Source: Pogonophryne albipinna (taxonomy: Eukaryota; Chordata; Actinopteri; Perciformes; Artedidraconidae). Taken from it: a stretch of DNA of 64,000 nt. Location of the stretch: positions 13,195,087 through 13,259,086 of the forward strand of contig CM053256.1 in assembly GCA_028583405.1 (NCBI GenBank). The letters are read 5' to 3'. Below the pieces are notes generated by a model. That model was not told where the DNA came from, made no database searches, and worked only from the letters and a program-made list of their open reading frames with translations. Positions 24,593 through 36,401 of this stretch are shown piece by piece; the first letter of the stretch is position 1, and each line of letters opens with the position of its first letter. The position numbers and the translations under genes are program-made.

Positions 24593-25450
24593 ATGGCTCT
24601 TTCCCCACCCTCGGGTGCTATTCCCTGCTCTAACTGTCTCATGTTTGGTTACTTCCCTACCTCCTTTACTGGTACCGATACATGTGTTAAATGTAGTATA
24701 GTTGTTAGGTTGGAGGCGGGAATCATAGCCATAGAAGCCCGGCTCCGCATCTTAGAAAGTAACTCAGCTACAGTAAAGCCCATGTTAGCCGGTGCGGACC
24801 GGCAAAAGATAGCTCCTATTAGCCGTCCCCCGGCAACTCCCGAGCAGCAGGGAGACTGGGTGACTGTTCAGAAGGGGCATAACGCGAAACCCGCAGGTCC
24901 CCACCAACCCGTTCACGTATCTAACAGATATTCCCCACTCAGCGAGACACCCGCTGAGAAGCCAACTCTGGTTATTGGTAGCTCTATTATGAGATACGTG
25001 AATTTAGAGACCGAAGCCTCCACAGTCACATGCATTCCGGGGGCCAGAGCGGGCGACGTTGAGGCGCATCTTAAACTGCTGGCTAAAAATAAACGTAAAT
25101 ACAGTAGGATTGTTATTCACGTCGGTGGTAATGATGTTCGTTTACGCCAATCAGAATGCACCAAACTTAATGTGGAGTCGGTGTGTAGTTATGCTAAAAC
25201 AATGTCGGACACCGTAATATTCTCTGGTCCCCTCCCCAATCTGATCAATGATGACATGTATAGCCGCATGTCATCATTTCAGCGCTGGTTGTCTTGGTGG
25301 TGCCCAGCAAACAATGTGGGCTTCGTAAATAATTGGACAGCCTTCTGGGGAAAACCTGGTCTGATTAAGAGAGACGGCATTCATCCTACTTTGGAAGGTG
25401 CAGATCTCATTTCGGCAAACATTTCAGGGCTTTGTGGACTTAATCCATGA
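24593..25450 (+). CDS. LINE ORF1: CxxC zinc-finger plus SGNH-hydrolase (esterase) protein
   Basis: 285 residues. The N-terminus has paired cysteines (CSNC at about 13-16, CVKC at about 31-34), suggesting a small zinc-binding unit, then a short helical stretch (residues 40-55). The C-terminal half has the three SGNH-hydrolase blocks: VIGSSIMR (block I), VIHVGGNDV (block III) and DGIHPT (block V, Asp and His). CR1-clade LINEs are known to carry such an esterase in ORF1; its role in retrotransposition is not settled. It ends in TGA at 25448-25450, followed by C, in the same frame as ORF2. The start ATG (ccATGG context) is conserved in copy 2. Confidence 0.88.
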   Translation: MALSPPSGAIPCSNCLMFGYFPTSFTGTDTCVKCSIVVRLEAGIIAIEARLRILESNSATVKPMLAGADRQKIAPISRPPATPEQQGDWVTVQKGHNAKPAGPHQPVHVSNRYSPLSETPAEKPTLVIGSSIMRYVNLETEASTVTCIPGARAGDVEAHLKLLAKNKRKYSRIVIHVGGNDVRLRQSECTKLNVESVCSYAKTMSDTVIFSGPLPNLINDDMYSRMSSFQRWLSWWCPANNVGFVNNWTAFWGKPGLIKRDGIHPTLEGADLISANISGLCGLNP

Positions 25451-28400
25451 CAAACTGGAGTTGAGACCAGGAGGCGGAGTCGCAGTCTTACACGCTTCTC
25501 TGCGCTCTCTCCTAGGCAGTCATCCATAGGAATCCCGAACCCAATAAAATACCCAATATTAGCGGTGTGTGTGTCTGCCCAAGGACAATTAAAGGTAAAA
25601 CCTAATAGAGGTGTCATACATAATAACCTAATAAAAGTAAATGTAACAACTACTACAGTGCAACAAAACAGGAATATTAAATGTGGTCTCTTAAACATAA
25701 GATCTCTAGCATCTAAAGCAATATTGGTAAATGATTTAATATCAGATTATAATATTGATATATGCTGTCTCACTGAAACTTGGTTGAGACATGAAGAATA
25801 TGTCAGCATAAATGAGGCCACTCCACCCAGCCATATCAATACTCATATTGCCCGAGGCGTGGGCCGAGGAGGTGGAGTTGCAGCAATCTTTGACTCAAGT
25901 TTACTTATCAATACTAAACCAAAATTAAATTATACCTCCTTTGAAAGTCTCGTTTTTAGTCTTACGCATCCGACCTGGAAAACTTTGCAGCCAATCTTAT
26001 TTGTTACAGTGTACCGTGCACCAGGTCCTTATTCAGAATTCTTATCAGAATTCTCTGAGTTTTTATCAACTTTGGTACTTAAAACAGATAAAGTAATTAT
26101 CGTAGGTGACTTTAATATTCATGTTGACGATGATAAAAATAGCCTTACTGTTGCATTTAACTCTATATTAGATTCTGTTGGTTTCTGTCAGAGTGTAAAT
26201 AAACCAACCCACTGCTATAATCACACTCTCGACCTTGTTCTGACTTATGGTATTGAAATTGAGCAACTATTAGTCGAACCGCATAATCCTGCTTTATCTG
26301 ACCATTTCTTAGTAACTTTTGAAGTATTGTTACTAGACTACAAAGCATTAGTCAAAAGCTCCTGCAGCAGAAACCTATCTGTTAGTGCTATAGCCAAATT
26401 TAAGGAAGAGATTCCACCAATATTTAACTCGATAGCATGTCTGCATGTAAGGGAGGAAGCTTATACAAAATGTACACCACCCCAAATTGATCATGTTGTT
26501 GATAGTGCTACAGATGCGCTGCGAATAAAATTAGACTCTGTTGCTCCTTTGAAAAAGAAGAAAATAAAACAACATAGATTAGCTCCATGGCATAATGCCG
26601 AAACCCGCAAAATAAAGCAAAAGTCGAGACAACTTGAAAGGATATGGCGTTCCACTAAACTTGAAGAATCTCGTTTAATTTGGCATATTACTCTCAATGA
26701 ATATAAGAAAGCACTGCGTAAAGCGAGAGCAGCCTACTACTCTTCATTAATAGATGAGAATAAGAATAATGCAAGATTTCTTTTCAGCACTGTAGCCAGG
26801 CTGACAGAGAGCCACAGCTCGATTGAGCCTTCTATTCCCATAGCACTCAGTAGTAATGATTTTATGTGCTTTTTTAACGATAAAATTGTTACTCTTAGAA
26901 ACAAAATTAATGACCTCTTGCCTTTGACCAGTATAGTGTTATCAACAGCTCCCGGAAACGTAAGTTCTAATATTACACTAGATAGTAAACTAGAATGCTT
27001 TTCAGCCATTAACCTTGAACAATTAAATTCAATGATTCTCTCTTCTAAACCATCAACGTGTATGTTAGACCCAATTCCAACTAAGCTGTTGAAGGAAGTT
27101 TTTCCATTAATTGGCACTTCTTTATTAAATATTATGAATATGTCTTTATTATCAGGCTATGTTCCACAATCATTCAAAGTAGCAGTGATAAAACCGCTTC
27201 TTAAAAAGCACAACCTCGATCCAGAGGTTTTAGCCAATTATAGACCTATTTCTAATCTTCCGTTCCTCTCAAAAATTCTTGAGAAAGCGGTCGCAAAACA
27301 GTTGTGTGATTACTTAAAAAACAATGATTTATTTGAAGATTTTCAGTCTGGCTTTAGAACACATCATAGCACAGAGACAGCTCTGGTTAAAGTCACAAAT
27401 GACATTCTAATAGCCTCCGACAAGGGACTTGTCTCTATTCTTGTTTTGCTCGATCTCAGTGCTGCATTTGATACTATCGATCATGATATCTTATTGCAAA
27501 GACTAGAGCACTTAGTTGGCATACAGGGAACTGCTTTAGGCTGGTTTAGGTCCTATCTATCTGAACGCTCTCAGTTTGTACGTGTCAATGATGAATCTTC
27601 CACGCAAACCAAAGTTAGCCATGGAGTGCCACAGGGCTCAGTGCTCGGACCTATTTTGTTCACATTATATATGCTTCCGTTAGGCAATATTATAAGGAAT
27701 CATTCTGTAAATTTTCATTGTTATGCAGATGATACTCAACTATATTTATCAATCAAGCCTGATGAAATTAATCATCTAAATAAAATTCAAGACTGCCTCA
27801 AGGACTTAAAAACGTGGATGACCTTAAACTTTTTGATGTTAAACACGACCAAAACTGAAGTTATTGTACTTGGCCCGAAGAATCTACGAAACAAATTATC
27901 TAAAGATATACTAACTATGGATGGCATTAATTTGGCCTCCAGTGAGACTGTAAGGAATCTTGGTGTTATATTTGATCAGGATTTATCCTTTAACGCCCAC
28001 ATAAAATCAATTTCAAGGACCGCCTACTTCCATCTACGTAACATTGCAAAAATCAGGCATATCTTGCCTCAAAACGATGCAGAGAAACTAGTCCATGCAT
28101 TTGTTACTTCAAGGCTGGATTATTGTAACTCTTTATTATCAGGGTGTACCAAGAAGTCAGTCAAGTCGCTTCAGCTGATTCAAAATGCTGCAGCTCGTGT
28201 ACTAACCAGAGTTAGGAAAAGGGACCACATTACTCCTGTTCTGGCTGCCTTACACTGGCTCCCTATAGAACACAGGATAGAATTTAAAATTCTTCTTCTC
28301 GCCTACAAAGCCCTTAATGGGCAGGCGCCATCTTACCTTAAAGAACTCATTATACCCTACTGTCCTACTAGGGCATTGCGTTCCAAGAATGCAGGGTTGT

Positions 28401-28564
28401 TGGTTGTTCCTAGAGTCTCTAAAAGTACAATGGGAGCCAGAGCCTTTTCTTATCAAGCTCCACATTTGTGGAATCAGCTTCCAGTTTGTGTTCGGGCGGC
28501 AGACAACCTATCCGTTTTTAAGAGTGCGCTTAAGACCTTCCTTTTTGATAAAGCTTATAGTTAG
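25451..28564 (+). CDS. LINE ORF2: apurinic-type endonuclease plus reverse transcriptase
   Basis: The enzyme that nicks the target and copies LINE RNA into DNA. The open frame runs without a stop from just after the ORF1 TGA. Endonuclease motifs: [32 protein letters not shown] and SDHFLV. Reverse transcriptase motifs: [55 protein letters not shown] and the catalytic YADDTQLYL. The C-terminal region has [10 protein letters not shown], a run typical of L2/CR1 fish LINEs. There is no ATG ahead of the endonuclease domain; the first candidate initiator is a GTG at 25565. The protein is therefore probably made by readthrough of the ORF1 stop or by non-ATG initiation. About 1,000 residues from 25565. 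Confidence 0.9.
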   Translation, partial: QTGVETRRRSRSLTRFSALSPRQSSIGIPNPIKYPILAVCVSAQGQLKVKPNRGVIHNNLIKVNVTTTTVQQNRNIKCGLLNIRSLASKAILVNDLISDYNIDICCLTETWLRHEEYVSINEATPPSHINTHIARGVGRGGGVAAIFDSSLLINTKPKLNYTSFESLVFSLTHPTWKTLQPILFVTVYRAPGPYSEFLSEFSEFLSTLVLKTDKVIIVGDFNIHVDDDKNSLTVAFNSILDSVGFCQSVNKPTHCYNHTLDLVLTYGIEIEQLLVEPHNPALSDHFLVTFEVLLLDYKALVKSSCSRNLSVSAIAKFKEEIPPIFNSIACLHVREEAYTKCTPPQIDHVVDSATDALRIKLDSVAPLKKKKIKQHRLAPWHNAETRKIKQKSRQLERIWRSTKLEESRLIWHITLNEYKKALRKARAAYYSSLIDENKNNARFLFSTVARLTESHSSIEPSIPIALSSNDFMCFFNDKIVTLRNKINDLLPLTSIVLSTAPGNVSSNITLDSKLECFSAINLEQLNSMILSSKPSTCMLDPIPTKLLKEVFPLIGTSLLNIMNMSLLSGYVPQSFKVAVIKPLLKKHNLDPEVLANYRPISNLPFLSKILEKAVAKQLCDYLKNNDLFEDFQSGFRTHHSTETALVKVTNDILIASDKGLVSILVLLDLSAAFDTIDHDILLQRLEHLVGIQGTALGWFRSYLSERSQFVRVNDESSTQTKVSHGVPQGSVLGPILFTLYMLPLGNIIRNHSVNFHCYADDTQLYLSIKPDEINHLNKIQDCLKDLKTWMTLNFLMLNTTKTEVIVLGPKNLRNKLSKDILTMDGINLASSETVRNLGVIFDQDLSFNAHIKSISRTAYFHLRNIAKIRHILPQNDAEKLVHAFVTSRLDYCNSLLSGCTKKSVKSLQLIQNAAARVLTRVRKRDHITPVLAALHWLPIEHRIEFKILLLAYKALNGQAPSYLKELIIPYCPTRALRSKNAGLLVVPRVSKSTMGARAFSYQAPHLWNQLPVCVRAADNLSVFKSALKTFLFDKAYS

Positions 28565-29170
28565 GGCTGATTAGATTCAGCCCCTAGTTTTGCTGATAGG
28601 CTTAGTTTGTCGGGGGACATCTTACTTCTTCCTTCTCTCTGTCTATACCTGTGTACTCTCATGTTCCGATTAACCCAGCTTCCCCAAATTTCTTTCTTTT
28701 TGGTGTCTATATACGCTGGGATCCGGAGTCATGGATGATCCTGCGGTCCTGTGTCCTGCATCGCGAGCCCTGGATCTTGAGTCGTGGCTGTGGTCATGGA
28801 TCATAGGTCCTGGATGGATATCCTCGTGGATTCATCTTCCTATTATACACACATGCATTTCCAAACATTTGGACTACCTATGTTGCAAATGTATTATCAT
28901 TTCAATTTACACACGGCATCTATTGCACGTCTGTCCGTCCTGGGAGAGGGATCCCTCCTCTGTTGCTCTCCCTGAGGTTTCTCCCATTTTTCCCTTTAAA
29001 ACTGTGGGTTTTCTTCGGAAGTTTTTCCTTGTACGATGTGAGGGTCTAAGGACAGAGGGTGTCGTATTGTCATACTGATATTTTGTACAAACTGTGAAGT
29101 CCACTGAGACAAATGTAACATTTGTGATATTGGGCTATATAAATAAACATTGATTGATTGATTGATTGAT

Positions 29171-29950
29171 GTGTGGAGCGGGTTTACAGAGAGGTTAGAA
29201 GTAGTGCAGTTCCTTGAGAATATGAGATCAAGGACATTGCCAGCTTTATGAGTTGGTGGGGATGGAGACAGTGAGAAAGCAAAGGTGGTTAACAGAGATG
29301 TTAGTTCGTCTATCTTCCCTATCTGGAGGTTGAAGTCTCCGAGAAGTACAGCGGGAGGGCCAGTTTCAGGGATGTGTGAGAGGAGATTATCTAATTCCTC
29401 CAAGAAGTCCCCCAAGGCGCCTGGTGGACGGTAGAGAACAACAATGGTTAATTGTATAGGATGGGTTACTGTGACGGCATGGAATTCAAAGGTGGAAGGA
29501 GTGAAGTTAGGTAGCTTGAAGAGGGAATAGCTCCATTTGGGAGAGAGCAGGAGACCAGTGCCACCTCCTCTGCCAGTGGGTCTGGGTGTATGGGAGAAGG
29601 AATATGCTGTGGAGAGAGCTGCTGGGGTGGATGTGTTGGATGGAGTAATCCAGGTCTCAGTGACAGCAAGGAAATCCAGTGACTGCAGGGAGGCGTAGCC
29701 AGAGATGAAGTCAGCCTTAGGAACAGCTGACTGGCAGTTCCACAGGCCACCTGAAACTAGATGTTGGATCTCAGTGGAGCATGTGGGATAGACGAGAGCA
29801 GGGCGGTTATATCGATTAGGAGATACACAGGGCCAGTGATAATTGCGAGAAGACACATCAAAATCAAACTGATACAGTATAACGACTGTGATATCCAGCA
29901 ATTTCTTAAGTATAACAATAAAATTATGACCTGTTTTTAAAAGAAGATAC
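29171..29950 (-). pseudogene. Older L2-type LINE, endonuclease part (5' piece, interrupted)
   Basis: The minus-strand frame (28996-29952) is truly L2 only from about 29171 upward. It shows an endonuclease: VTETWITP, GRGGGTGLLLS, VVLYRPPG, LLGDFNL and LDLIFSRN, ending in NLSVNPLH. The next expected endonuclease motif, SDHFFISFSLPLSK, lies on the same strand at 24302-24256, on the other side of the full-length LINE. The reverse transcriptase part is missing, and the 3' end is at 23816-24042. The first ~60 residues of the frame are unlike L2 and may be flanking DNA. Confidence 0.82.
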
Positions 29951-32030
29951 AAATTTGTTTACATGTAAAGAAGTCTGTAACCCACGCATGTAACTTTACA
30001 TCTGTTTGTTCAAAGTCTCCTTAAGGTGATCCAGACAGGCTGGACCAGAGGAGGAGAGACAGATCTGGACTCCTAACAGCAGAGAACTTCAGCACGGATT
30101 CCGAATGTAGCCGACCATAGAGGTAAAACACTTTTCGGCCACCGTAGTATTGCACCACAGAGGTACCGCCCACTTCCGCATTCCCTTCACTTGGTAAACA
30201 ATATTTATACAGCTGATACCCAATAGTTCTTTCCCGTTCGACCGAGACGTTTCCGGTAAGTCTCCACAATTATCGAGTTAGTGGCATGTTAGGCTCTGGG
30301 TGTTTAACTTTTACACATTACTCCAGCAGACTGTAGCTTTGCCCGTGACAGTGATAAGACCGGCGGTATTGTGTGTGTGAGGGGCTGCGCCGTCCGAGGG
30401 ACATAAGGTATGCACGATCATGGTTGTTCGTTTTGATGCTTTTGTTTATATTGTTGCTTCAATTCCTAATCTCCCAAGAGTATTAGTGTTTTTTTACTAT
30501 TTCAATGAATTGATGTACTATTGTGCTTTGTGTCTTTTGTTGAGGGATCCAGCACCCCTGACGTGAGCGGCAGCCTTGGGAGTTGGGATTCAGCGGTGTT
30601 AGGCCCCCACGTGCACTTCACTGCCCCCTTAAGTGTGTGTGTTTAGTTAATTTTGCACTTTTCTTAATTTATCACTTTCTTTTCAGTTGCTGTGTCTGTA
30701 CAGGGCACGTGTGAGTGGCGGTGAGTAGTATTCAGATTTGACCTGCTTGTTTCCCCCTCCCAACAGTAACTGTCTGCGCTCATTTAGTCGGTTTTTATAC
30801 GCTGGATACCATTTTAAATAGCATAGTAGATTAATTCCTAATAAATTGTTGTTGTTTTTACTGGTTAAAATATTGTTTGTAAATGTGTCTATATGATAAT
30901 AAATGTCATACTCTTGGGAGAAAATCCTTGTCTTAAGCCTTTTTGTTGACTGCCAACTGTATCGTGTTTTCTTTAAATTGAATCTGTGGAGTTTTTGCCG
31001 TTTGATCAAGTTGAGTCAGAGGGCAACTTTGATCAGTAGAACAGCTAAACTTTAGGCCGTGTGCGCGGCCGCAGTTACACAAGGTACACCTTTTTCATAC
31101 TACAAAGAATGCATCAAGTAATGACTCTAATACACTGATATACATGCCATTAAACATGACAAAATACTAGATCACCTACACATCAGTGATGTTGAGTGTA
31201 CTTTCTTAGCAAAAGGTTACATTTACATTTTACCAAGCAACATAACTTTTTTGTTCAACTTTCACATTTCAATGTATTTAAGGCAAATATTATTGAACAT
31301 AGTGAGAACTACGACCCTTTGTCTCATATTGACTGTAAAAAAACATGTTAAAAGTGATTCTTTCAGTGAGACAACCGAACATAGCAAGCTTCTACAGTTG
31401 CACTAAGTTTTGATAACAGTTAAATATTTTAATAATACATTTATTTCAATGTTGATGACTTTAGAACGGTTTATTCATAATCTGATTATCTTTGTAGAAC
31501 ACTGTTGGATTTAAAAAACACATTCAATTAAAAAAAATCATTATATTTATAGCCCCATAACAAACAAACACACCTCTATCTTAAATAACACACTTGCTCT
31601 GCAATAATATGTTTTTTGATATTTCTGTTAGGAAAGGACATGCCTGAGAGACAGGACTGCTTCACCATTTTCTCTTTTTCTGAATTTTTGTGTTTTGTAT
31701 TTTACGTTGCACCTCAGAGACAGTGTGATTATTGTCAGGCCTATAAAGTTTGGTCAGTCAGCTGATCAAATGCATTTGCCTCACTTTATGAGCTTCACAA
31801 TAATTGTGCCTTGTACCGCAGAGTTTGCAACGTCACAAATAAATGGTGCCAATCTTCAGTCAGATGTGAATGTGTAATTTAACATTTTCAGTAAGAATAA
31901 CGGACAAAAGGAGTGCAAATACAATTTATTGAAATGTGAACTAAAAGTTGTCAAGAATGTTGTAACAGCTATGCCCAGCATGGGCTAAGTTCTGTAGGTG
32001 CAGCTGGTGTAGGTCCTCCTCCATCAGGCC
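29951..32030. other. Centre of the inverted arrangement, no firm gene
   Basis: A GC-richer stretch at 30030-30420 has CpGs and two donor-like sites (TTTCCG|gtaagt near 30255 and CATAAG|gtatgc near 30410), so it could be a promoter with untranslated exons. A minus frame at 30021-30269 is open but unrecognised. The rest is AT-rich without features. Confidence 0.35.
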
Positions 32031-32078
32031 TGGTCCTCCTCCTCCCTCAGGCCTGGTCCTCCTCGCAGGGAAAGACCC

Positions 32079-33431
32079 TCAGCCCTCTCTGGCCAAACCA
32101 ACAGACAGGACGTTCATAAAGCTGAGGTTTCCCCCAAAGTCTCTAATCATCCATCCTGTGAATATGAGAGGGGAAAAAATAGTGTAATGGATGCTTTGGA
32201 CAATAAGAAATATAAAGTTAACTGTTGAGTTGCTCAGTTTTTTAGATTGACAGGGTTTAATAATACAAACAAAACGAAAGGCACCGTAAAATAAAGATTG
32301 GTCTTTCAATAAATTGTGTTGATTTTGTCTTTTGAATTGTTTGTCTAAAGTCAAGTAGCTAGAACTGGTACTTATAGTTTGAATGATACAGTCTGGTTAT
32401 AATGTTTGGAGGAGGCATCACAGGTAAGAGCACCATTTGTTGTGTTCCATCCACAACAAATGCACACAGATTGATGTGTGTGTATTTATTGATCTACTAT
32501 TTCTTGAGTCATTACTGTCAGTCCAAAACAAGAGATTTTGTTTTAGTAACATGTTTTTAAAACATTATCTCTTTTCCACTACACTATCTTGAATATTTTA
32601 GTTTTTACTTCACTACATTTATCTAACAGCTTTAACATTGTAAAGGTGTCACTTCGGACTCTGGGTAATTATGACAGCATGTCCTACTATTTTGAGAGTT
32701 TGAACAAACCAGACCTTCATCTGTTAATGTAGAAAATAGTCAGCACATTAAACCATTATGAAAGTAATCATTAGTTTGCTCATTGTTCAAAATGAGCTCC
32801 AACTACAACAGTTAAGTCAACTCTTGCATCTGTAATAATAATAAAACATATAATATAATAGTATAACTTGTGTCTACTTTAAATACTTTAACAACACTTT
32901 CCTAATTATACTAACATACTTTTACTAAAGTAACATTAACATGTTTAAATGCAGGGCTTTTGTAAGAGAGTATTTGTATAGTGTAGCATGGTCTACTTGA
33001 CTTATCTAACCGAAGTGATCGTTACGTTACTTTGCAAACCGTCACCCCCCCCCACACACACAAAAGGACACGGTAACGTTGTGATTCACTTCAATTAATG
33101 ATAACTACGGAGCTTGCTAACAGCAAGGCACAAGGCTACTTCACTAATTTAGCTAGCTAATGTAAGATACAAATGCTGTCGAGCCCTCACTGCTTGTAAA
33201 ATAAAGGGCACAAACTGACTACTTACCCGAGCCCCACTGTTCTCCGTCATTTTTCTCCCAGGTTGTTGTGATCACATCACTGACAAAGCCGTGCTCTGAT
33301 AGGCCAGAAGTCGGTTTGATTGCATTCGGGCTCGATTGCTTATCCTGTCTGAGTAGCCCGGATGATGCTGCATCGCAATTTTGGACGGCGAATGTTATAC
33401 ACCGACATTTTTGACGTCGAATTTTATACAC
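32079..33431 (-). CDS. Candidate two-exon gene fragment, unrecognised
   Basis: On the minus strand, an exon-like stretch ending ITTTWEKNDGEQWGS (33231 upward) meets a good donor (GGG|gtaagt, about 33225-33230). A second stretch opens after tattcacag (about 32160), encodes GWMIRDFGGNLSFMNVLSVG and stops at about 32079. The phases join. I do not recognise the product, and the start is uncertain. It may be a small gene or a fragment. Confidence 0.3.
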
Positions 33432-33499
33432 CGAAATTGTGCATTCGAATTTTTTTCACTTGAATTTTTGGGATCTGAATTTGAACATTAGAATTTTTT

Positions 33500-33660
33500 T
33501 AACTTGAATTTTTACATTTTAATTTCACATAGGTAAATTCGGAGCAAAAAAAATTCAGATACATGATTTTCAAAGTAATTATTTTCAATGCTATAAATTC
33601 GGTGTCTAATACAATTCAAATACTTCTGTCTCTTGTTAGCTTCCATACATGTTCCTAATT
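33500..33660 (-). repeat. Dispersed repeat, inverted partner of 23450-23590
   Basis: Reverse complement matches 23450-23590, including cacataggtaaattcggagc and gcttccatacatgttc. It is preceded by a degenerate 'cttgaatttt' run at 33424-33530. Confidence 0.6.
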
Positions 33661-34131
33661 GTGTTGGTATGCAGCCTAGGTCTGGTCTGTTTAATAAAGC
33701 AAATCTGCCACTTTTATATTGTAGAATTTGTTAAATGAAAGCAGTCTTTAATTGTTTGTCCTAAACAGCAATATATGCTTTTGAAATGTAACATATCGTT
33801 GAAAAAATAACAGTATACACTTTATATTGTGTATCACCTTTAGCTTGAAAATACATAGATGTGTTTTTTTTATCTATAAAATAAATAAATAAATAGACAC
33901 TTTATCAATCCCAAATTAGGAAATTATTTTTACAGCAGTAGTGTGTTCAGGTATTAAAATATTTAAAGTTGGAATAAAGTATAAACTACACAACACAAGT
34001 ATAATGCACAGCAATCCATAAGATAAGTCCGATATTTTCATGAAAACTCCCCAGGAGACACCAACACAAATGTGGCCGAGTGGACTCCGGAGTTTGTTGC
34101 ATGAGTTGCACTGTATGGTCTGAGGTGTAGT
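33661..34131. other. AT-rich intergenic with a 'tttatcaatccc' repeat stub
   Basis: Contains ataaataaataaatagacac followed by tttatcaatcccaaattagg at 33880-33925, a common fish repeat end. No gene is seen. Confidence 0.4.
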
Positions 34132-34505
34132 GGGCTGTCACTCAAAAACTGAGTAGCCAATGGGGACGCACTGCAAGGACCTCACAGCTGTGTACTATGG
34201 GATTAGTTTTGTATCATAAAGATAAAGCAACACTTTCTCAGAATAAAGCAAAACTATGAGTTTAAAAGAAGAAAAAAAATGAGTCAAGCAAAATAAAATA
34301 AATTTAAAAAATAAAACTATAAGTTGCAAATAAATCATTTGTGTAATCATGTAAACTATAAGTATTTTTTCTTTGTTTTAACATAGGTTTTTGTTTGCAG
34401 TTCTTCTTTCTTCTTTCTCAATGATCAGACTTTTGCTCTCGCTGCAGCACTCTCTTTTGCGCTCCCTCATTTTTTGTTTGAGATTCTGACACAAACCTCC
34501 CAGGT
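34132..34505. repeat. Rearranged copy of the X/Y dispersed repeat
   Basis: Part Y (cactcaaaaactgagtagcc, 34140-34160) is inverted relative to part X (ttctttctcaatgatcagac, 34407-34505). At 18676-18836 both parts run the same way. The 220 bases between them are A-rich. Confidence 0.55.
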
Positions 34506-36250
34506 ACAGATATTGTTCTAAACTGTATTAAAGTAAACATGTATTATTTTAAACTGTATTGAAGTGAACATGTATTATTTGGGACTGTTTTACTGTAATC
34601 CTATAACCTTCTCACTTACACTCACTGACCCAGATACCAGCACACACACATATTCTTTTCAAGGTTCTTTCTGGGGCCAATATAATCTCAGGCACTAATA
34701 TATCTGTGTACAATGTTTGATTGTCTGGGAAAGAATAGTTTGTGTGAAATATTCCTTGGGAAAGTAAAGGAGTGAATTCAGGTGCAAGATAAAGATTGAC
34801 TCTGTCCTGGTTTACTTCCGAAGCTCTCACGCTCTGTTCAGAAGTAAACTACTTTTTCCCAGAACTGATTCGCTGTATTGGTCCCGCCCAGAAGTGAAAC
34901 TGGCCAATGGAGACCTACCAGCTCACGGTCTAGGGCTCGCCCAGAAGTGAAATCGCCAATAACAAATAGCTAGGGAGGAGCAACCAACACAACTCCTCCC
35001 CACTTGTGTGTATAAATATTATGATATTCTCAAGCTCGGCGCTCTTTTTCTGACTGGCTGTCGTGGTACGTATATCACACGGTGGTAGGAATTGAGCCCG
35101 GAGTACTCTGTATTTGGTACTATTGTAGAGTGCTCTGTATTGTGTATTGTTGCTTTTACCATTAAGGCGAGACACGGCAGGCAAAAACATCGTTTTTCCA
35201 GTACTGGTCAATTTTGAGATTTTGTGCTATTTTGATTCTATAACATGTTTTCTTTCAGGCTTTTGGAAGGAAAACGTACAAAATACACATTTTAATGTTT
35301 ATTTTACTATAGTTTGTCTATTTGCGTCTGTAGATTTCTCCTAAATTCACCAAAAGTTAGCATTCTAACGTAACATAAAGTACCGCGACCGCTGTGTGCA
35401 CCATGTCAACAGAGATATCGTTGGAAAGCTGTGTCTCTCCTGCACAATCTCATTGGATCCAAATATGGTCATTTCCTTTGTATCAGCAACCAATCGTGAA
35501 AGCACAAAGGGGTCTTAAACCAAGAAACGAAATCTCATTGGCTGGTGTCAATTTCTGACAACGTGATTCGTTCAGATGCGTCACGTGGTGTGCTAAAACA
35601 CTTCCTGGTTAGCTTTCCGCTAGAAATTGAAATCTCAAAATGGCAAAAGAACGGCGAAAAAAACGTTCACAGAGAAGACGACAACAATTGTCACTTGCAC
35701 GAAGCAAGGTTATACAAAAAACAAATGACCCCGAACATGAAATACCTTCAGGGAGTGCGTCGATGCGCAAGCTATCATCCAGAGAACAGGAGGGTTTAGC
35801 TAGCGCCTCACTGCAATCTTTAAAGGTCGTTTTCTCAAAATGAGTTTTTTCTCCTACTCTGAGTTCGAGATTTCAACTTCAGTAGCAAGTACATACACCA
35901 AACCTTCCAGTTATATTCCTATCAATATTATGAAGGCTTTTACAGAAGGGTTTGTTCATATATCATTCATAGCCTGAATTATACAACATTGTATACCTAA
36001 AAACATGGCGAAAATGGATATTTTAGGGCTGTTGACAGTATTTTCTGATTTATGGAGTGATAAAAAGAGATATCCAATATCCCTTCTGTAAAAGCCTTAG
36101 ATACTAATATGACATCAAAATGAAACAATAATTTTGAACCTGGCTTTATCCAAAGTTCAGATTTCGATTCCTGAAATGTGTTAAAATATGTGCATATTTA
36201 ATGAGATAATGGATAATTTGCATATTTAAACATGCTATTTCAGAAAACTT
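34506..36250. other. Possible degraded retroviral LTR or promoter-like DNA
   Basis: Contains TATAAATA near 35010 and CCAAT-type words (34878, 34903), and precedes the primer binding site at 36384. The small frame 35640-35843 (arginine/lysine-rich) has no recognisable domain. I cannot define the left edge of an LTR. Confidence 0.3.
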
Positions 36251-36291
36251 GTAATACAAAAGACAATTGCCTGGTGCTTTGAGTTCCTTCT

Positions 36292-36380
36292 TTTATAAAT
36301 TTGACCAGCTCATCAGTCATCAAGGGACGCGCGGAGCAGAGGTGAACCTTCCACCACCGCCATTGGGTGGTACTCCAACA
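36292..36380 (+). promoter_or_regulatory. Probable right end of a retroviral LTR
   Basis: TATAAA at 36293-36298 is followed by a GC-richer tail ending in ACA at 36378-36380, three bases before a primer binding site. LTRs end in CA at this spacing. The LTR start is not resolved. Confidence 0.5.
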
Positions 36381-36383
36381 AAG

Positions 36384-36401
36384 TGGTGACCCCGACGTGA
36401 T
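36384..36401 (+). other. Retroviral primer binding site for tRNA-Trp
   Basis: TGGTGACCCCGACGTGAT is, from memory, an exact 18-base complement of the 3' end of vertebrate tRNA-Trp, the same site used by avian leukosis/sarcoma viruses. It marks the start of the leader of an old plus-strand endogenous retrovirus. A donor-like AAAG|gtaagc follows at 36511. The internal part is then interrupted by LINE copy 2 at 36611, and no gag, pol or env could be read beyond it. Confidence 0.8.

Larger units (their letters stand above)
24303..29170 (+). mobile_element. Full-length CR1/L2-type LINE with both reading frames open (copy 1)
   Basis: The 5' end is shared with copy 2 from CACGGACCACTATTGCGG (24316); a few extra bases to 24303 may belong to it. 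It has a 5' untranslated region to 24592, ORF1 24593-25450, ORF2 to 28564, a 3' untranslated region, and a TTGA/GATT microsatellite tail at about 29150-29170. It lies inside the endonuclease part of an older L2: L2 sequence on the minus strand stops at 29171 and resumes at 24302. A short shared word (gatg) at both borders may be a small target duplication. Both frames are open, so this copy may be young. Confidence 0.88.

Noticed and set aside
29145..29170. GATT tandem run as a CRISPR-like or regulatory repeat
   Set aside because: It is the microsatellite tail of the LINE, present inverted at the end of copy 2.
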